DNA of 64,000 bases from Ktedonobacterales bacterium (GTDB lineage: Bacteria > Chloroflexota > Ktedonobacteria > Ktedonobacterales > Ktedonobacteraceae), in assembly GCA_027451525.1 (NCBI GenBank), contig DAIDJF010000017.1, positions 19,651 to 83,650 of the forward strand. The letters run 5' to 3'. Shown piece by piece: positions 1 through 12,572 of the stretch. The first letter of the stretch is position 1; every line of letters begins with the position of its first letter. Below the pieces are notes generated by a model. That model worked only from the letters and a program-made list of their open reading frames with translations, was not told the DNA's origin and did no database searches. The position numbers and the translations under genes are program-made.

Positions 1-1
1 G

Positions 2-2641
2 CGTGCTCCCGATGGCACGCGCGTGTTGGTCTTGCATCTCGCGGATCCTATTGGCTACTCAAATGCGCGCCAGATGCCTCTGCAAGTGGACGAATTTGTA
101 ACGCGCACAGAACTGTTGGTTGCGAATATTTTGCCCAAAGCGACCACTGATACCCTACTCTTTATGAATGGCTCTGATCATCTGGAGCCACAGGTTGGTC
201 TGCCAGCCGTAATTGCTGCCGCCAATCAACAACTTGCGCACATTGATCCACGTCACCAACATTTACTGGCTCAATTAGAGGCTCATCACGGTCCATCAAC
301 TGTGTATGACACGATAGAGGTGCATATCGGCACACTACCAGAGTATATTGAGCGTGTGCGCCAGTGGCATGAGCAACATGGGCAAAAGCTTGAGGCGGTA
401 CTGCAAACGCTGACGGGCGAAATGCGGAGTGGGCAGTTCGCACCCCTGTTACCATCGGTCCTCTCAACGCGCATGTGGATTAAACAGCAGAATAGCGCGA
501 CCGAACACCTTTTGGAACGCTGGGTTGAGCCGTTGACGGTCTGGGCCAGTCTCGTGGGCAAGAACGTACCATATCCCCAGGAACTTGTTGCTTTAGCCTG
601 GCGGTATCTGCTGCAAAATCATGCCCATGATAGTATCTGTGGTTGTAGTGTCGATCAGGTGCATCGTGAGAATGGGGTGCGTTTCGCGCAAAGCCAGCAA
701 GTGGGCGAAGGACTCGTCGATGATGCCATGCAGCAACTGACCGCAGTCGTCAATACGCTTGCTCCTTTCCAAACTCCTCATACCAGTGCCATGCCCGTTC
801 CGATTGTTGTTTTTAATCCTGCTCCCGGCCCCCGTACAGAAGTTGTGCAGGCGACTGTGCAACTCCCCGGATCGCTACATAATGCGGTGATTGTTGACGC
901 GCGTGGACAGCATATGCCTTATCGTATTGCCGAACGTCGGCGCGAGGAACTTGGCTCGATGCCTGTTGCGCGTGAAATGTTGGCTACTGCCGCTATGTTC
1001 GCTGGTGTCACTACACCAGAACAATTTCTACAGATGGCACGTAGCTTGATGGCTTCTTTCACCGGGCAATCCGATGATATGTATGATCTGACGCGCATCT
1101 ATATCGAAGATTATACTGAGTCCCCCATTCATCACGAGCCGCATTCACATCAACCGGGTGTGATATACGTAGAATTGATGATCGCGGCGAAGGGGCGCAC
1201 CATTATCAACACGCCAGACATTCACCGTGCTGCTCAGCAGCTTCTCGACCTGTTACAGCGCGAGGATATCCATACTTTCGAGGTCTCGCTGGTCGATCAG
1301 GCACGCGAAATGATTGAACTGCTTGCCGCTGATCTTCCCGCTTACGGACTAAAAACTTTCTGGCTTTATCCGCGCGGTCTGAGTGATGCTCCTGAGTTGC
1401 CTGCAGCCTATGGGGAACAGATACACGCGCACGATACCACAATAGAGAATGCCTATTATCGGGTGGAAGCTAATCCGCAAGATGGCACCCTGACGATCAC
1501 TGATAAAGAGACCAATGCCGTGTTTACAGGTCTGCACCGTTTTGTGGATGGCGGCGATGTGGGTGATTTGTACAACTATTGTCCGCCCGAACACGATACG
1601 TTGGTCAGTACACCGGCTGAGCCGCCCAAGATCGAGTTAGTGCAGGTAGGCCCACTACGTGCTATGCTGCGCGTTAGTGGACGCTGGGCACTGCCAGGAG
1701 CCTGTACTGCTAACCGCAGTGGGCGCAGTGAACGAGCGACAAGTTGTCCTATCGTCAGCGAAATTGCGGTAACAAGTGGCGTGCGGCGCGTTGATATTCA
1801 TACAAGTGTCGATAATCGCGTCAGGGATCATCGTCTGCGCGTCTTTTTTCCTGTTCCATACGTAACACAAGAGGTAGCAAGCGAAGCGACGTTTGAGGTG
1901 CGTATACGTCCAGTTGAGCAGCCTCGTCCTGAGAATATCGCGGAATGGATTGAGGAGCCGAGCAACACTTTTCCGCAGAAACGGTTTGTGGATGTCAGGA
2001 AGGGCGAGATTGGCCTGGCGATTCTTAATCGCGGTTTGCCTGAATACGAGGTAGTACGCACAGGGCCGGGGATTGCTGAAGATGGAGAGGCTATTGCTCT
2101 CACGTTGCTACGCTGCGTGGAATGGCTCTCACGCGGGGATTTAGCGACGCGACGTGGGCATGCTGGGCCAATGGAACATACACCGGAGGCGCAATGTCTG
2201 GGGCGACAGGAGTTTGACTATGCCATCGTGCCACATCGTGGCTCTTGGGAGACGGACGAGGCGTTTATCTTGCGCGAGGCGCAGGCGTTCAATACACCGT
2301 TGACCACACGGGCGATCGTGACCGATGCGCACGAGGGGCAGTTGCCCAATCAGACAACGTTGCTCTCTGTTGAGCCACGTGAACTGGTGATTAGCGCGAT
2401 AAAGCGTGCTAAGCAGGGTAACGGGTTCGTGGTGCGTCTGTATAATCCGCTTATGCGCCCGCTGCGTGCCCATATTCGCCCAGGAATTGCATATAGCACA
2501 GCCTATAGAGCAAACTTATTAGAGGAGACCATTGGTGAACCGCTTGACGTTGTCGTGGCTGATAAAGGCACGATGATGGAACGAGAGGTTGTGGTGGAGA
2601 TAGGTGGAGGAGGTATAATGACTGTCATCTTTGTGGCCTGA
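2..2641 (+). CDS. Alpha-mannosidase, glycoside hydrolase family 38 (5'-truncated by window edge)
   Basis: The reading frame is open from base 2, and the track's GTG at 23 is internal (it reads as Val in RVLVLHLADP), so the gene begins outside the window. The visible part starts in the catalytic domain, with MNGSDHLEPQ typical of the GH38 substrate-binding region. It continues through the helical middle domain, whose signature QNHAHDSICGCSVDQVH is very characteristic of bacterial GH38. The beta-sandwich C-terminal domains follow. The N-terminal metal-binding His/Asp motif is not in view. Family knowledge: these are retaining, usually zinc- or cobalt-dependent exo-alpha-mannosidases; some act on mannosylglycerate and others on oligomannosides, and the substrate cannot be told here. 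No signal peptide can be judged. No obvious terminator follows the stop; the next gene starts 193 bp downstream on the same strand. Confidence 0.93.
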   Translation, partial: RAPDGTRVLVLHLADPIGYSNARQMPLQVDEFVTRTELLVANILPKATTDTLLFMNGSDHLEPQVGLPAVIAAANQQLAHIDPRHQHLLAQLEAHHGPSTVYDTIEVHIGTLPEYIERVRQWHEQHGQKLEAVLQTLTGEMRSGQFAPLLPSVLSTRMWIKQQNSATEHLLERWVEPLTVWASLVGKNVPYPQELVALAWRYLLQNHAHDSICGCSVDQVHRENGVRFAQSQQVGEGLVDDAMQQLTAVVNTLAPFQTPHTSAMPVPIVVFNPAPGPRTEVVQATVQLPGSLHNAVIVDARGQHMPYRIAERRREELGSMPVAREMLATAAMFAGVTTPEQFLQMARSLMASFTGQSDDMYDLTRIYIEDYTESPIHHEPHSHQPGVIYVELMIAAKGRTIINTPDIHRAAQQLLDLLQREDIHTFEVSLVDQAREMIELLAADLPAYGLKTFWLYPRGLSDAPELPAAYGEQIHAHDTTIENAYYRVEANPQDGTLTITDKETNAVFTGLHRFVDGGDVGDLYNYCPPEHDTLVSTPAEPPKIELVQVGPLRAMLRVSGRWALPGACTANRSGRSERATSCPIVSEIAVTSGVRRVDIHTSVDNRVRDHRLRVFFPVPYVTQEVASEATFEVRIRPVEQPRPENIAEWIEEPSNTFPQKRFVDVRKGEIGLAILNRGLPEYEVVRTGPGIAEDGEAIALTLLRCVEWLSRGDLATRRGHAGPMEHTPEAQCLGRQEFDYAIVPHRGSWETDEAFILREAQAFNTPLTTRAIVTDAHEGQLPNQTTLLSVEPRELVISAIKRAKQGNGFVVRLYNPLMRPLRAHIRPGIAYSTAYRANLLEETIGEPLDVVVADKGTMMEREVVVEIGGGGIMTVIFVA

Positions 2642-2834
2642 CCAGTAAAATGAATAGCAGACATATGTAAAAACGGGAGTAGGAATAGTCAATTTCTGCA
2701 TCTTTTCCCATTTTATCCCATTGTGGGTACAATTTGGCCTGTGCATACGTTGTAGATTGTAATGTGAGCAATTGAAATCGTATGGTGTACTGGGAGGCAG
2801 TACTCTATTCTGTTTTTGAAAGGGGTTGTGTCCG

Positions 2835-3431
2835 GTGAATGTGTATTTTCCTATGGTAATTGCGACTGCATTGGCAGGCGGTACTACAAGTTTACTGAAT
2901 ACGCTTAATAGTTTTGTTGGACCTTTGATCGGGTGTACTGTTGCTTTTCTGGTGATTTTCTGGATTAGTCTGGTGGTCTGGACTTTCCGTGATATCCGCG
3001 CGCGCACACAGGATATGCTTTCGCAGATTCTTGCGCCGGTGTTGGTGGCTGTCTTCTTCGTTGGAGGTCTGTTTATCTATATGATCTTGCGTCCGCGCCA
3101 AACGCTGGCTGAAGTCTACGAGCGCCAATTAGAAGAGGAGTCGTTGTTAGCGGAGATGACAGAACGGCAGACATGTAGTCATTGTCATGCGCGGATCGAG
3201 TCAGATTTCCAGATTTGTCCTTCTTGCGGACAGAAACTCAAACGGCCCTGTCCCAAGTGTGAGCGTCTACTGGAGCCGCGTTGGGGCTTCTGTCCATATT
3301 GTACAACGAGCCTGGGTAATGGCCCTATGCCTAATATGCCAGGGATGCCCGTACCTGTGATGCAAGGGATGCCTGTGCCGGGCAATCAAGGCATGCCGAT
3401 GAGCGGCACGCTAGGGAATAATCGCTTCTAA
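2835..3431 (+). CDS. Membrane-anchored double zinc-ribbon protein
   Basis: Protein of 198 residues if started at the GTG that lies 9 nt after AAAGGGG; the track's TTG start lies inside that ribosome-binding site. Two hydrophobic segments (about residues 8-50 and 60-85) are followed by a short charged helix. Two CxxC...CxxC zinc ribbons come next (CSHCH...CPSCG and CPKCE...CPYC, about residues 115-160). The C-terminus is a Met/Pro/Gly-rich tail repeating GMPVP-like units. The combination of two TM helices with a cytoplasmic zinc ribbon suggests a structural or regulatory membrane protein; no enzyme motif is visible. A stable hairpin follows the stop. Function unknown. Confidence 0.8.
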   Translation: MNVYFPMVIATALAGGTTSLLNTLNSFVGPLIGCTVAFLVIFWISLVVWTFRDIRARTQDMLSQILAPVLVAVFFVGGLFIYMILRPRQTLAEVYERQLEEESLLAEMTERQTCSHCHARIESDFQICPSCGQKLKRPCPKCERLLEPRWGFCPYCTTSLGNGPMPNMPGMPVPVMQGMPVPGNQGMPMSGTLGNNRF

Positions 3432-3453
3432 TTTCTTATCGCGTGTGCAAATG

Positions 3454-3488
3454 AATAGACGTTGGTGTTAGAACTGCCAACGTCTATT
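3454..3488 (+). terminator. Hairpin terminator after the zinc-ribbon gene
   Basis: Perfect 12-bp inverted repeat (aatagacgttgg / ccaacgtctatt) with an 11-nt loop, starting 23 bp after the stop codon and followed by a pyrimidine-rich stretch with a short T run. Confidence 0.7.
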
Positions 3489-3525
3489 CTCCTATCCCCC
3501 TTTTCGGTCATTTTCGCTTACGAGT

Positions 3526-3554
3526 TTGGTAGATCAAGCGGAATATGATATAAT
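3526..3554 (+). promoter_or_regulatory. Sigma-70-type promoter candidate upstream of gyrB
   Basis: TTGGTA, 17 bp, then a perfect TATAAT. The predicted transcript would begin near 3561 and carry a leader of about 270-290 nt before gyrB. Position and consensus fit are good; activity is inferred. Confidence 0.6.
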
Positions 3555-3562
3555 AAAGAGGC

Positions 3563-3591
3563 GTAAATGTGGCGATTTTTACCACATTTAC
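3563..3591 (+). promoter_or_regulatory. 10-bp inverted repeat at the predicted gyrB transcript start
   Basis: gtaaatgtgg / ccacatttac with a 9-nt spacer containing five T. It lies immediately after the promoter, so it could be an operator or a 5'-end RNA hairpin. No other gene lies in the 398-bp gap between the zinc-ribbon gene and gyrB; apart from the terminator, promoter and this repeat I see nothing in it. Confidence 0.5.
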
Positions 3592-3799
3592 CATGCTCTA
3601 ATAAGAATATCTTTATATAGGTTCGTGTAGTCCTCCACCAACACACCTCCTGTCTTGTTGCAGATTACCGTTGTGCTGCGCATATGGTATGCATAGTGTG
3701 TGCCAGCCCAAGTTTTCTGCTCGTGGCTCTTTGTGAATATGGTGCGAGATGAACTGTGCAACCGCATACTATGTGCTTCTATTACGATACAACCGATAA

Positions 3800-7153
<3,354 letters not shown>

Positions 7154-7227
7154 GGTGGATTTGGGAATTCTCATAGATACTGGCTCGCCAAATGTTTATG
7201 AGCGCGGGCCAGATATCTTCATTTTGG

Positions 7228-7256
7228 AGAAGGGATTGCAGCAGCCTTCTTTTTCT
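7228..7256 (+). terminator. Intrinsic terminator of gyrB
   Basis: Stem agaagg / ccttct with an 11-nt loop; the 3' arm runs into a T-rich tract (CTTCTTTTTCT). It lies 75 bp after the gyrB stop. Confidence 0.65.
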
Positions 7257-7273
7257 CTACAAAAACGCCGCTT

Positions 7274-7759
7274 ATGCTATTAATGGCAGGCTCTGTTTAT
7301 CACCTTATTGGTAATAGGCAGAAAGAGTTAGCCCTACCTGTCGGAGTATTTGGTGCCTCATACTCTAATCTTCCAAAGATAATGAGTGCTATTAAGTTTG
7401 CTTCAGAGCATAATGCATTATGGACTGATGGTATCGATGGCACATCTGATTACTTATCCGTTCTAGAGTTTATGCAAGAAAAATTTCTCAATCAACTAAG
7501 AGCGAAGGAGTTAGCAGATGATTTTCCTGAGCAGAATTTACAATTTGTCGCACGTGTATTGAAACTGCTTCCACAACCTTCTGAGCAGGAGATCCAGAAA
7601 ATTGTTGCAAATAGCAATATGGATAGGCGCGGCAAGCAGATGATTAAACAAACGCTTCTCGCTTCTAGAGGCATATTGATCTGTAGTCCTCTCTATGTTG
7701 CCCTGGCTGATAAACAATACCAGGTGGAGAGTTTGAACATTTCGAGCAGTTCCTTATAA
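7274..7759 (+). CDS. Hypothetical protein, orphan ORF
   Basis: Open frame of 161 codons with no family I recognise. The predicted protein is mostly helical, with a leucine/glutamine-rich centre and a stretch with two basic patches (NMDRRGKQMIKQ). No signal peptide or clear TM helix is seen. There is no convincing ribosome-binding site before the ATG at 7274 (or ATG 7283), and the start lies 18 bp after the gyrB terminator. It could be a decayed fragment of a larger gene. The 311 bp that follow, up to selB, hold no other gene I can support. Confidence 0.35.
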   Translation: MLLMAGSVYHLIGNRQKELALPVGVFGASYSNLPKIMSAIKFASEHNALWTDGIDGTSDYLSVLEFMQEKFLNQLRAKELADDFPEQNLQFVARVLKLLPQPSEQEIQKIVANSNMDRRGKQMIKQTLLASRGILICSPLYVALADKQYQVESLNISSSSL

Positions 7760-8070
7760 AGCATCAATGAAGGAGAGATTAGCCGTTGATATAGCTATTA
7801 ATTAATGGATTGATTTATTACCTTCGTCTAGTCCCTTTTTTCTCTCTTTCGGTCCGAAGATTTATGACATCCTACAGGATAATTACAGAAGTGCCTGTGT
7901 AGAAATTCGTTTCGTGCTCACATCCCCAAAAAGCACGTAGTCAGAGCGACGTTCGTGTTGTATACTAAGGTTTGTCACTGTCACGTTGCATTTTTCTGGC
8001 GTGCATTTTTCCGGCTCCCGCTGTTGGGTTTCTGGGCAATGCGCACGTTTATTATATATATGGACTGGCT

Positions 8071-10083
8071 ATGAGTTGCATTGGAACTGCTGGACATGTC
8101 GATCATGGCAAATCGACACTGGTTAAGGCCTTGACAGGCATTGACCCTGACCGTCTGGCGGAAGAGAAAGAGCGCGGCATGACGATTGACCTGGGTTTCG
8201 CCTGGCTCACGTTGCCAAGCGGGCGCGAGGTTAGTATCGTCGATGTGCCGGGCCATGAGAGCTTTATCAAGAATATGCTGGCGGGTGTGGGCGGCATCGA
8301 TGCCGCTCTGCTGGTCATCGCGGCCGATGAGGGGGTAATGCCCCAGACGCGCGAGCATCTGGCGATTCTTGATCTCTTGCGTGTGCCGCGTGGCGTAGTT
8401 GCCCTTACCAAAGCCGATCTTGTCGATGAGGAATGGCTAGAACTGGTTCGCGAAGAGATTGAGGAACTGCTCAAACCGACAACGCTGGCAGGCTCCGCGA
8501 TCATTCCCGTCTCGGCCTATACGCGCCAGGGGCTTCCGCAGCTTGTCGAGCAACTAGAGCGCGTGTTGCAAGAGGCGGAGCAACGGCAGAATATTGGGCG
8601 GCCCCGTCTGCCGATTGATCGCGTTTTCACGATGACTGGCTTCGGCACGGTTGTCACTGGCACACTGCTTGATGGCGTATTCAAGGTTGGGCAAGAGGTC
8701 GAAGTTTTGCCGAAAGGCACGAAGACGCGCATCCGTACCCTGCAAACCCATCGCCAGCAGATCGAAAGCGCGCAACCAGGGAGTCGCGTCGCTATCAATA
8801 TCGCGAATGTAGCACGCGGTGAATTGGAACGCGGCAATGTTGTCGCCCTACCGGGTCAGTTGCGTACTACCATGCTTTTCGATGCGCGTATTACGCTATT
8901 AAAGGATGCTGAGCGTTCCTTGCAGCACAATACCCTGGTGGATGTCTATAGTGGCTCACAGGAAATCTCAGCGCGTATTCGATTGCTTGAGGGCAATGAG
9001 TTGCAGCCTGGACAGAGTGGCTGGGCGCAGGTACGCTTGAGCGAGCCTGCAGTACTTGCACGACGCGACCGTTTCATTTTGCGCATCCCATCGCCGAGTG
9101 CCACAATTGGGGGTGGCGAAGTGGTAGATGTATTGCCGCGCTATCACCGTCGTCTACAACCTGCCGTGCTGGAGAATCTAGAACGTCTCTCGCACGGTTC
9201 GCCCGAAGAACTGGTATTGGCTGCTCTAGACCGCCACGCGGGAACGCGCACAGCTGTCAAGGGTGGGGTGGCCGCAAAGGCAGCAGTGCGCATTGAGGGC
9301 TATGAATTGGCTGAGATTGTAAAACAGTGTAATCTGGCTAGAGATGTGACATTCCTGACATTGACGACGTTATTATCTGAGAAGAGAGTACGTCATATTG
9401 GAGGTGAGGGAGAAGAAGGTGTCTGGTTTGCTCAGCATATTTGGGATGTAGTTGAAGAAGAGACGAACCGTGTTTTGAGCGATTACCATCGCCAGTATCC
9501 TATACGTAGTGGGCTGGCGAAAGAGGAATGGCGTGCCCGTCTGGGCCTCTCTTCCAAGGTAGCATCTCTGATCTTTCCGGTTTTACAGGCAGAAGGCCAC
9601 GTGGAGGTGGTCACAACTACGGCGGTGCCTGCCTCGTTCACGGGCACAACGTCGGGTGCTGGTGGGCTGATACGCTTGCCAGGATTTACGCCGCGTTTCT
9701 CCGAAAAACAGCAAGAGCAGATTGAACGGCTGCTCCGGCGTTTCCGAGAGAGTCCATTTACACCGCCTGGGCGGGCGGAGGCTGAAGCCAGTGTGGGGAC
9801 AGAGGTGGTTGCGGCATTGATCGAGCAAGGCCGTCTGGTGAAACTGGGCGATGGTATCCTGTTTCTACGCGAGACCTATGATGAGGCTGTGAACAGGTTA
9901 GTCGCATATCTACGTGAGCATACAAAGATGACGGCGGCTGAAGCCCGCGATATCTTAGGGGCAACGCGCAAATATATCCTGCCGCTCCTCGAACATATGG
10001 ATGCATTGCGTATTACAAGGCGTGTGGGTGATGAGCGTGTGTTGGGGATTGCAGCCGAGGCTCGTCAGAGCGAGATGCTCTGA
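8071..10083 (+). CDS. selB: Selenocysteine-specific translation elongation factor SelB
   Basis: 670 residues from ATG 8071; the track's earlier start adds 33 unlikely residues before the conserved [16 protein letters not shown]. GTPase motifs G1 GHVDHGKS, G3 DVPGHE, G4 TKAD and G5 SA are all visible in residues 1-170. Two beta-barrel domains follow (residues 175-340, with [14 protein letters not shown] typical of EF-Tu-like domain II). The long C-terminal part (about 380-670) fits the SelB winged-helix domains that bind the SECIS RNA hairpin. In bacteria SelB delivers Sec-tRNA to UGA codons followed by a SECIS. No selA, selD or tRNA-Sec is visible in the window, so these lie elsewhere. A UGA-containing OsmC-like gene at the far end of the window is a likely client. 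No strong promoter or terminator stands out. Confidence 0.93.
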   Translation: MSCIGTAGHVDHGKSTLVKALTGIDPDRLAEEKERGMTIDLGFAWLTLPSGREVSIVDVPGHESFIKNMLAGVGGIDAALLVIAADEGVMPQTREHLAILDLLRVPRGVVALTKADLVDEEWLELVREEIEELLKPTTLAGSAIIPVSAYTRQGLPQLVEQLERVLQEAEQRQNIGRPRLPIDRVFTMTGFGTVVTGTLLDGVFKVGQEVEVLPKGTKTRIRTLQTHRQQIESAQPGSRVAINIANVARGELERGNVVALPGQLRTTMLFDARITLLKDAERSLQHNTLVDVYSGSQEISARIRLLEGNELQPGQSGWAQVRLSEPAVLARRDRFILRIPSPSATIGGGEVVDVLPRYHRRLQPAVLENLERLSHGSPEELVLAALDRHAGTRTAVKGGVAAKAAVRIEGYELAEIVKQCNLARDVTFLTLTTLLSEKRVRHIGGEGEEGVWFAQHIWDVVEEETNRVLSDYHRQYPIRSGLAKEEWRARLGLSSKVASLIFPVLQAEGHVEVVTTTAVPASFTGTTSGAGGLIRLPGFTPRFSEKQQEQIERLLRRFRESPFTPPGRAEAEASVGTEVVAALIEQGRLVKLGDGILFLRETYDEAVNRLVAYLREHTKMTAAEARDILGATRKYILPLLEHMDALRITRRVGDERVLGIAAEARQSEML

Positions 10084-10270
10084 AACAGCAAATACGGAAA
10101 ACTTTCAAGTTGAACAAGCTATGTGCTTGGAGCGGTAAGCTTCAAGTTTATTCAATATCCGATTACAAGAGTACCCATTTCGTGTAAATTGTTCCATTCT
10201 GTCGCAAAATAGGTTAAAATAGTGGCGCGGTACACGAGTGTTAGACCGTCACCTGTAAGTGCGGAGAGCT

Positions 10271-12292
10271 ATGCAAAACGAAATTTTGGGTGGTCGATAT
10301 CAACTACAAGACTCGATTGGTCGCGGTGGTATGGCTGTGATCTATCGGGGATATGATTTGCTCGATAATAATCGACCTGTGGCAGTGAAGGTGCTACGCG
10401 AGGCGTATAGCACAGACCCTAAGTTTGTGATTCGCTTTCAACGTGAGGGGAAAGCGGCTGCGTCGTTGCATCATCAGAACATCGTGCGGGTCGATGATTA
10501 TGGACAGAGCGGTGGCAGTTATTATATTGTAATGGAACTGGTCGATGGATCTGACCTGCGCCGTTACCTGCGCTCACGTGTAAAACTCGATGTAGAACGC
10601 GCAGTGATCATCGCTCACGATGTCGCGATGGGGTTGTCGGCAGCCCATCGTCGCGGGATTGTGCATCGCGATGTCAAGCCACAAAATATCTTGATTGGGC
10701 GCGATGGCTCAATCAAACTCACCGATTTTGGTATTGCCAGCGTCTATAAGGACATTAATGCTGAACGTTTGACCACAACGGGCATGACGCTGGGAACCGT
10801 ACAGTATTATGCGCCAGAGCAGGCTCAAGGTGAAATTGTGAGTGCCGCAGCCGATGTGTACGCGCTGGGCATTGTGATGTATGAGATGCTCACCGGGCGT
10901 CCCCCCTTCGATGGCGATACGCCTGTGGCAGTCGCAATGCAGCACTTACAGGATGCGCCAATTCCGCCCAGCCAGTATAATCCGAATATTCCTCCTGCCC
11001 TTGAAGAGATTATTATGCGTTGCCTTGAAAAAACACCGGAGATGCGCTACCGCGATGGTGGCGTGTTGGCACGCGCATTGGAGATCTTTGTAGAAGAGGT
11101 TCTAGGCAAGAATGTTGCTCCTACCATCTCTTCAAGCGGGTCATCTCCCTCTCTCCCTGGTAACCCTGTTCCCCCTCCCGTTCCACCTAGACCGGGTGGG
11201 TCGCGTGGAGGTGGTACTCCGCAGGTGGGTACTTCTTCGCCCAATAACGTGCTGACCTCTCCGCCCGTTTCGCCTCCATATAGTCCAGCCGGCCAGGTAT
11301 ATCTACCTGATCAGCAAGCGGTGGGAGCGACGATGCAAGCGGCCGGTGGGCAAATGGACTATGCAGCACCAACCATCGTTAACGGTACACCATCTATGCC
11401 AGGGTTTGGGCAGGGGCAACTCGCGCCTTATGCACCTGTTCAGGATCTTCCGCCAGGCTCAGGCTCTACACGCCCATTTTCACTCGATCCTAACAAGCGT
11501 TCTGGTACAGTACAGGAGCAGGAATCGCGTGTTGCCAGTATTATTACCGTCCTTATCTTATTCGCGACGCTGCTCTTATTAGGTTTTAGTATCTATCTTG
11601 CTGGCATGCTTGGTTTCTTGCCGTTCTCTACGAATAAAAATGCCACGCCAACAACGGTAGTGCAATCAGTAACCGTGCCAAATTTTGTTGGCTTGTCCTA
11701 CGCTGTTGCCAAACAGCAAGCTGCTGATGTTGGTTTGACTTTAAGTCTGGAGCCGGGATCGCCTTCTCATGGTTGGGTCAAGCGACAATCTATCGTTGCT
11801 GGTAGGCAAACTGCTAAAGGCTCGCCTATCGAGGTCTTGCTGACTACCGTCGCGCCCGCGTCGCCGACCGCGACCCTGACTGTACCACAAGGCCTGATTG
11901 GTAAAACGCTACAAGATGCGGAAAATATGCTGCTTGCTGCGAATATCAGCTACGTCGTGCAGTCGGCTGGCACTGATACTGGCCTGGGGACGAACATTGT
12001 GAAGAATACAAATCCGCCTCCTGGGTCACCGCTCCAGGCTGGTCAGAATGTGACGCTCTATATCGCAAATTGTACAGGATGCGTACAGACATCGCCAGTG
12101 GCCTCGCCGACAGGAGGCGCCTCACCAACCCCGACTGGAGTAGTCTCGCCGACGCCAACATCGGCCCCATCGCCAACCCCGACGACGGCTCCGACCTCGA
12201 CGCCAACATCGGCCCCGTCGCCAACCCCGACGACGGCTCCGACCTCAACGCCAACATCGGCCCCATCGCCAACCCCGGACCCGACACCGTAA
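10271..12292 (+). CDS. PASTA-domain Ser/Thr protein kinase (PknB/Stk-like)
   Basis: 673 residues from ATG 10271, with GGAGAG just upstream; the track's GTG lies 12 nt earlier. Kinase domain residues 8-270 is complete: GRGGMAVIYRG glycine loop, AVKVL lysine, HRDVKPQN catalytic loop, DFGIA, APEQ. A Pro/Gly-rich juxtamembrane linker follows, then one TM helix (about 423-446). Two extracellular PASTA domains follow (about 465-527 and 536-598), then a Pro/Thr/Ser tail built of 16-residue repeats. PASTA kinases bind muropeptides or lipid II and control cell-wall growth and division, acting at the cytoplasmic membrane. The cognate phosphatase is not adjacent; a PPP phosphatase lies 13 kb away. The kinase should be active. 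Confidence 0.93.
   Translation: MQNEILGGRYQLQDSIGRGGMAVIYRGYDLLDNNRPVAVKVLREAYSTDPKFVIRFQREGKAAASLHHQNIVRVDDYGQSGGSYYIVMELVDGSDLRRYLRSRVKLDVERAVIIAHDVAMGLSAAHRRGIVHRDVKPQNILIGRDGSIKLTDFGIASVYKDINAERLTTTGMTLGTVQYYAPEQAQGEIVSAAADVYALGIVMYEMLTGRPPFDGDTPVAVAMQHLQDAPIPPSQYNPNIPPALEEIIMRCLEKTPEMRYRDGGVLARALEIFVEEVLGKNVAPTISSSGSSPSLPGNPVPPPVPPRPGGSRGGGTPQVGTSSPNNVLTSPPVSPPYSPAGQVYLPDQQAVGATMQAAGGQMDYAAPTIVNGTPSMPGFGQGQLAPYAPVQDLPPGSGSTRPFSLDPNKRSGTVQEQESRVASIITVLILFATLLLLGFSIYLAGMLGFLPFSTNKNATPTTVVQSVTVPNFVGLSYAVAKQQAADVGLTLSLEPGSPSHGWVKRQSIVAGRQTAKGSPIEVLLTTVAPASPTATLTVPQGLIGKTLQDAENMLLAANISYVVQSAGTDTGLGTNIVKNTNPPPGSPLQAGQNVTLYIANCTGCVQTSPVASPTGGASPTPTGVVSPTPTSAPSPTPTTAPTSTPTSAPSPTPTTAPTSTPTSAPSPTPDPTP
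12152..12281 (+). repeat. 48-bp tandem repeat encoding the Pro/Thr/Ser tail of the PASTA kinase
   Basis: About 2.7 copies of a 48-bp unit (beginning acgccaacatcggcccc), nearly identical between copies, at units 12152, 12200 and 12248. Each encodes TPTSAPSPTPTTAPTS. The low divergence implies recent slippage or recombination and likely length variation among strains. The bias keeps other frames open, which explains the shadow ORFs here. Confidence 0.9.
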
Positions 12293-12389
12293 TGCGCGAG
12301 ACCGAGAATGGGATGTAATGAACAAGCGGGAAGCGGGCGTGATAATGACATTTAAAAAATTTCATCCGCATACCACGTAGGTTGCGTAG

Positions 12390-12410
12390 GGGCGTGATTC
12401 CATCACGCCC
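12390..12410. repeat. REP-like palindrome, copy 1
   Basis: gggcgtgat / atcacgccc with a 3-nt loop, preceded by gtag. It matches the second copy 47 bp downstream. It lies in the 280-bp gap between two convergent kinase genes and may act as a bidirectional terminator or be a dispersed intergenic repeat. Confidence 0.7.
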
Positions 12411-12456
12411 TCGTCCCCCGTTCGCATGGCCGCCCAGGCGGATTGATGTGCGAGCA

Positions 12457-12476
12457 GGGCGTGATTCATCACGCCC
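12457..12476. repeat. REP-like palindrome, copy 2
   Basis: gggcgtgat / atcacgccc with a 2-nt loop, followed by ctac, so copy 1 and copy 2 together form an outward-mirrored pair (gtag...ctac). The flanking gap contains no gene I can support. Confidence 0.7.
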
Positions 12477-12572
12477 CTACACCACCGGATGCGGTCACTG
12501 GATTCATTTTTTCGCCACGATCATCATACCCCTACACCTGCATTATTTTTATTGTATCAGGCAAACTCGTGT

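Noticed and set aside
12058-12351. ORFs on both strands across the 48-bp repeats
   Set aside because: Open only because of the skewed repeat composition; the PASTA-kinase frame explains the sequence.
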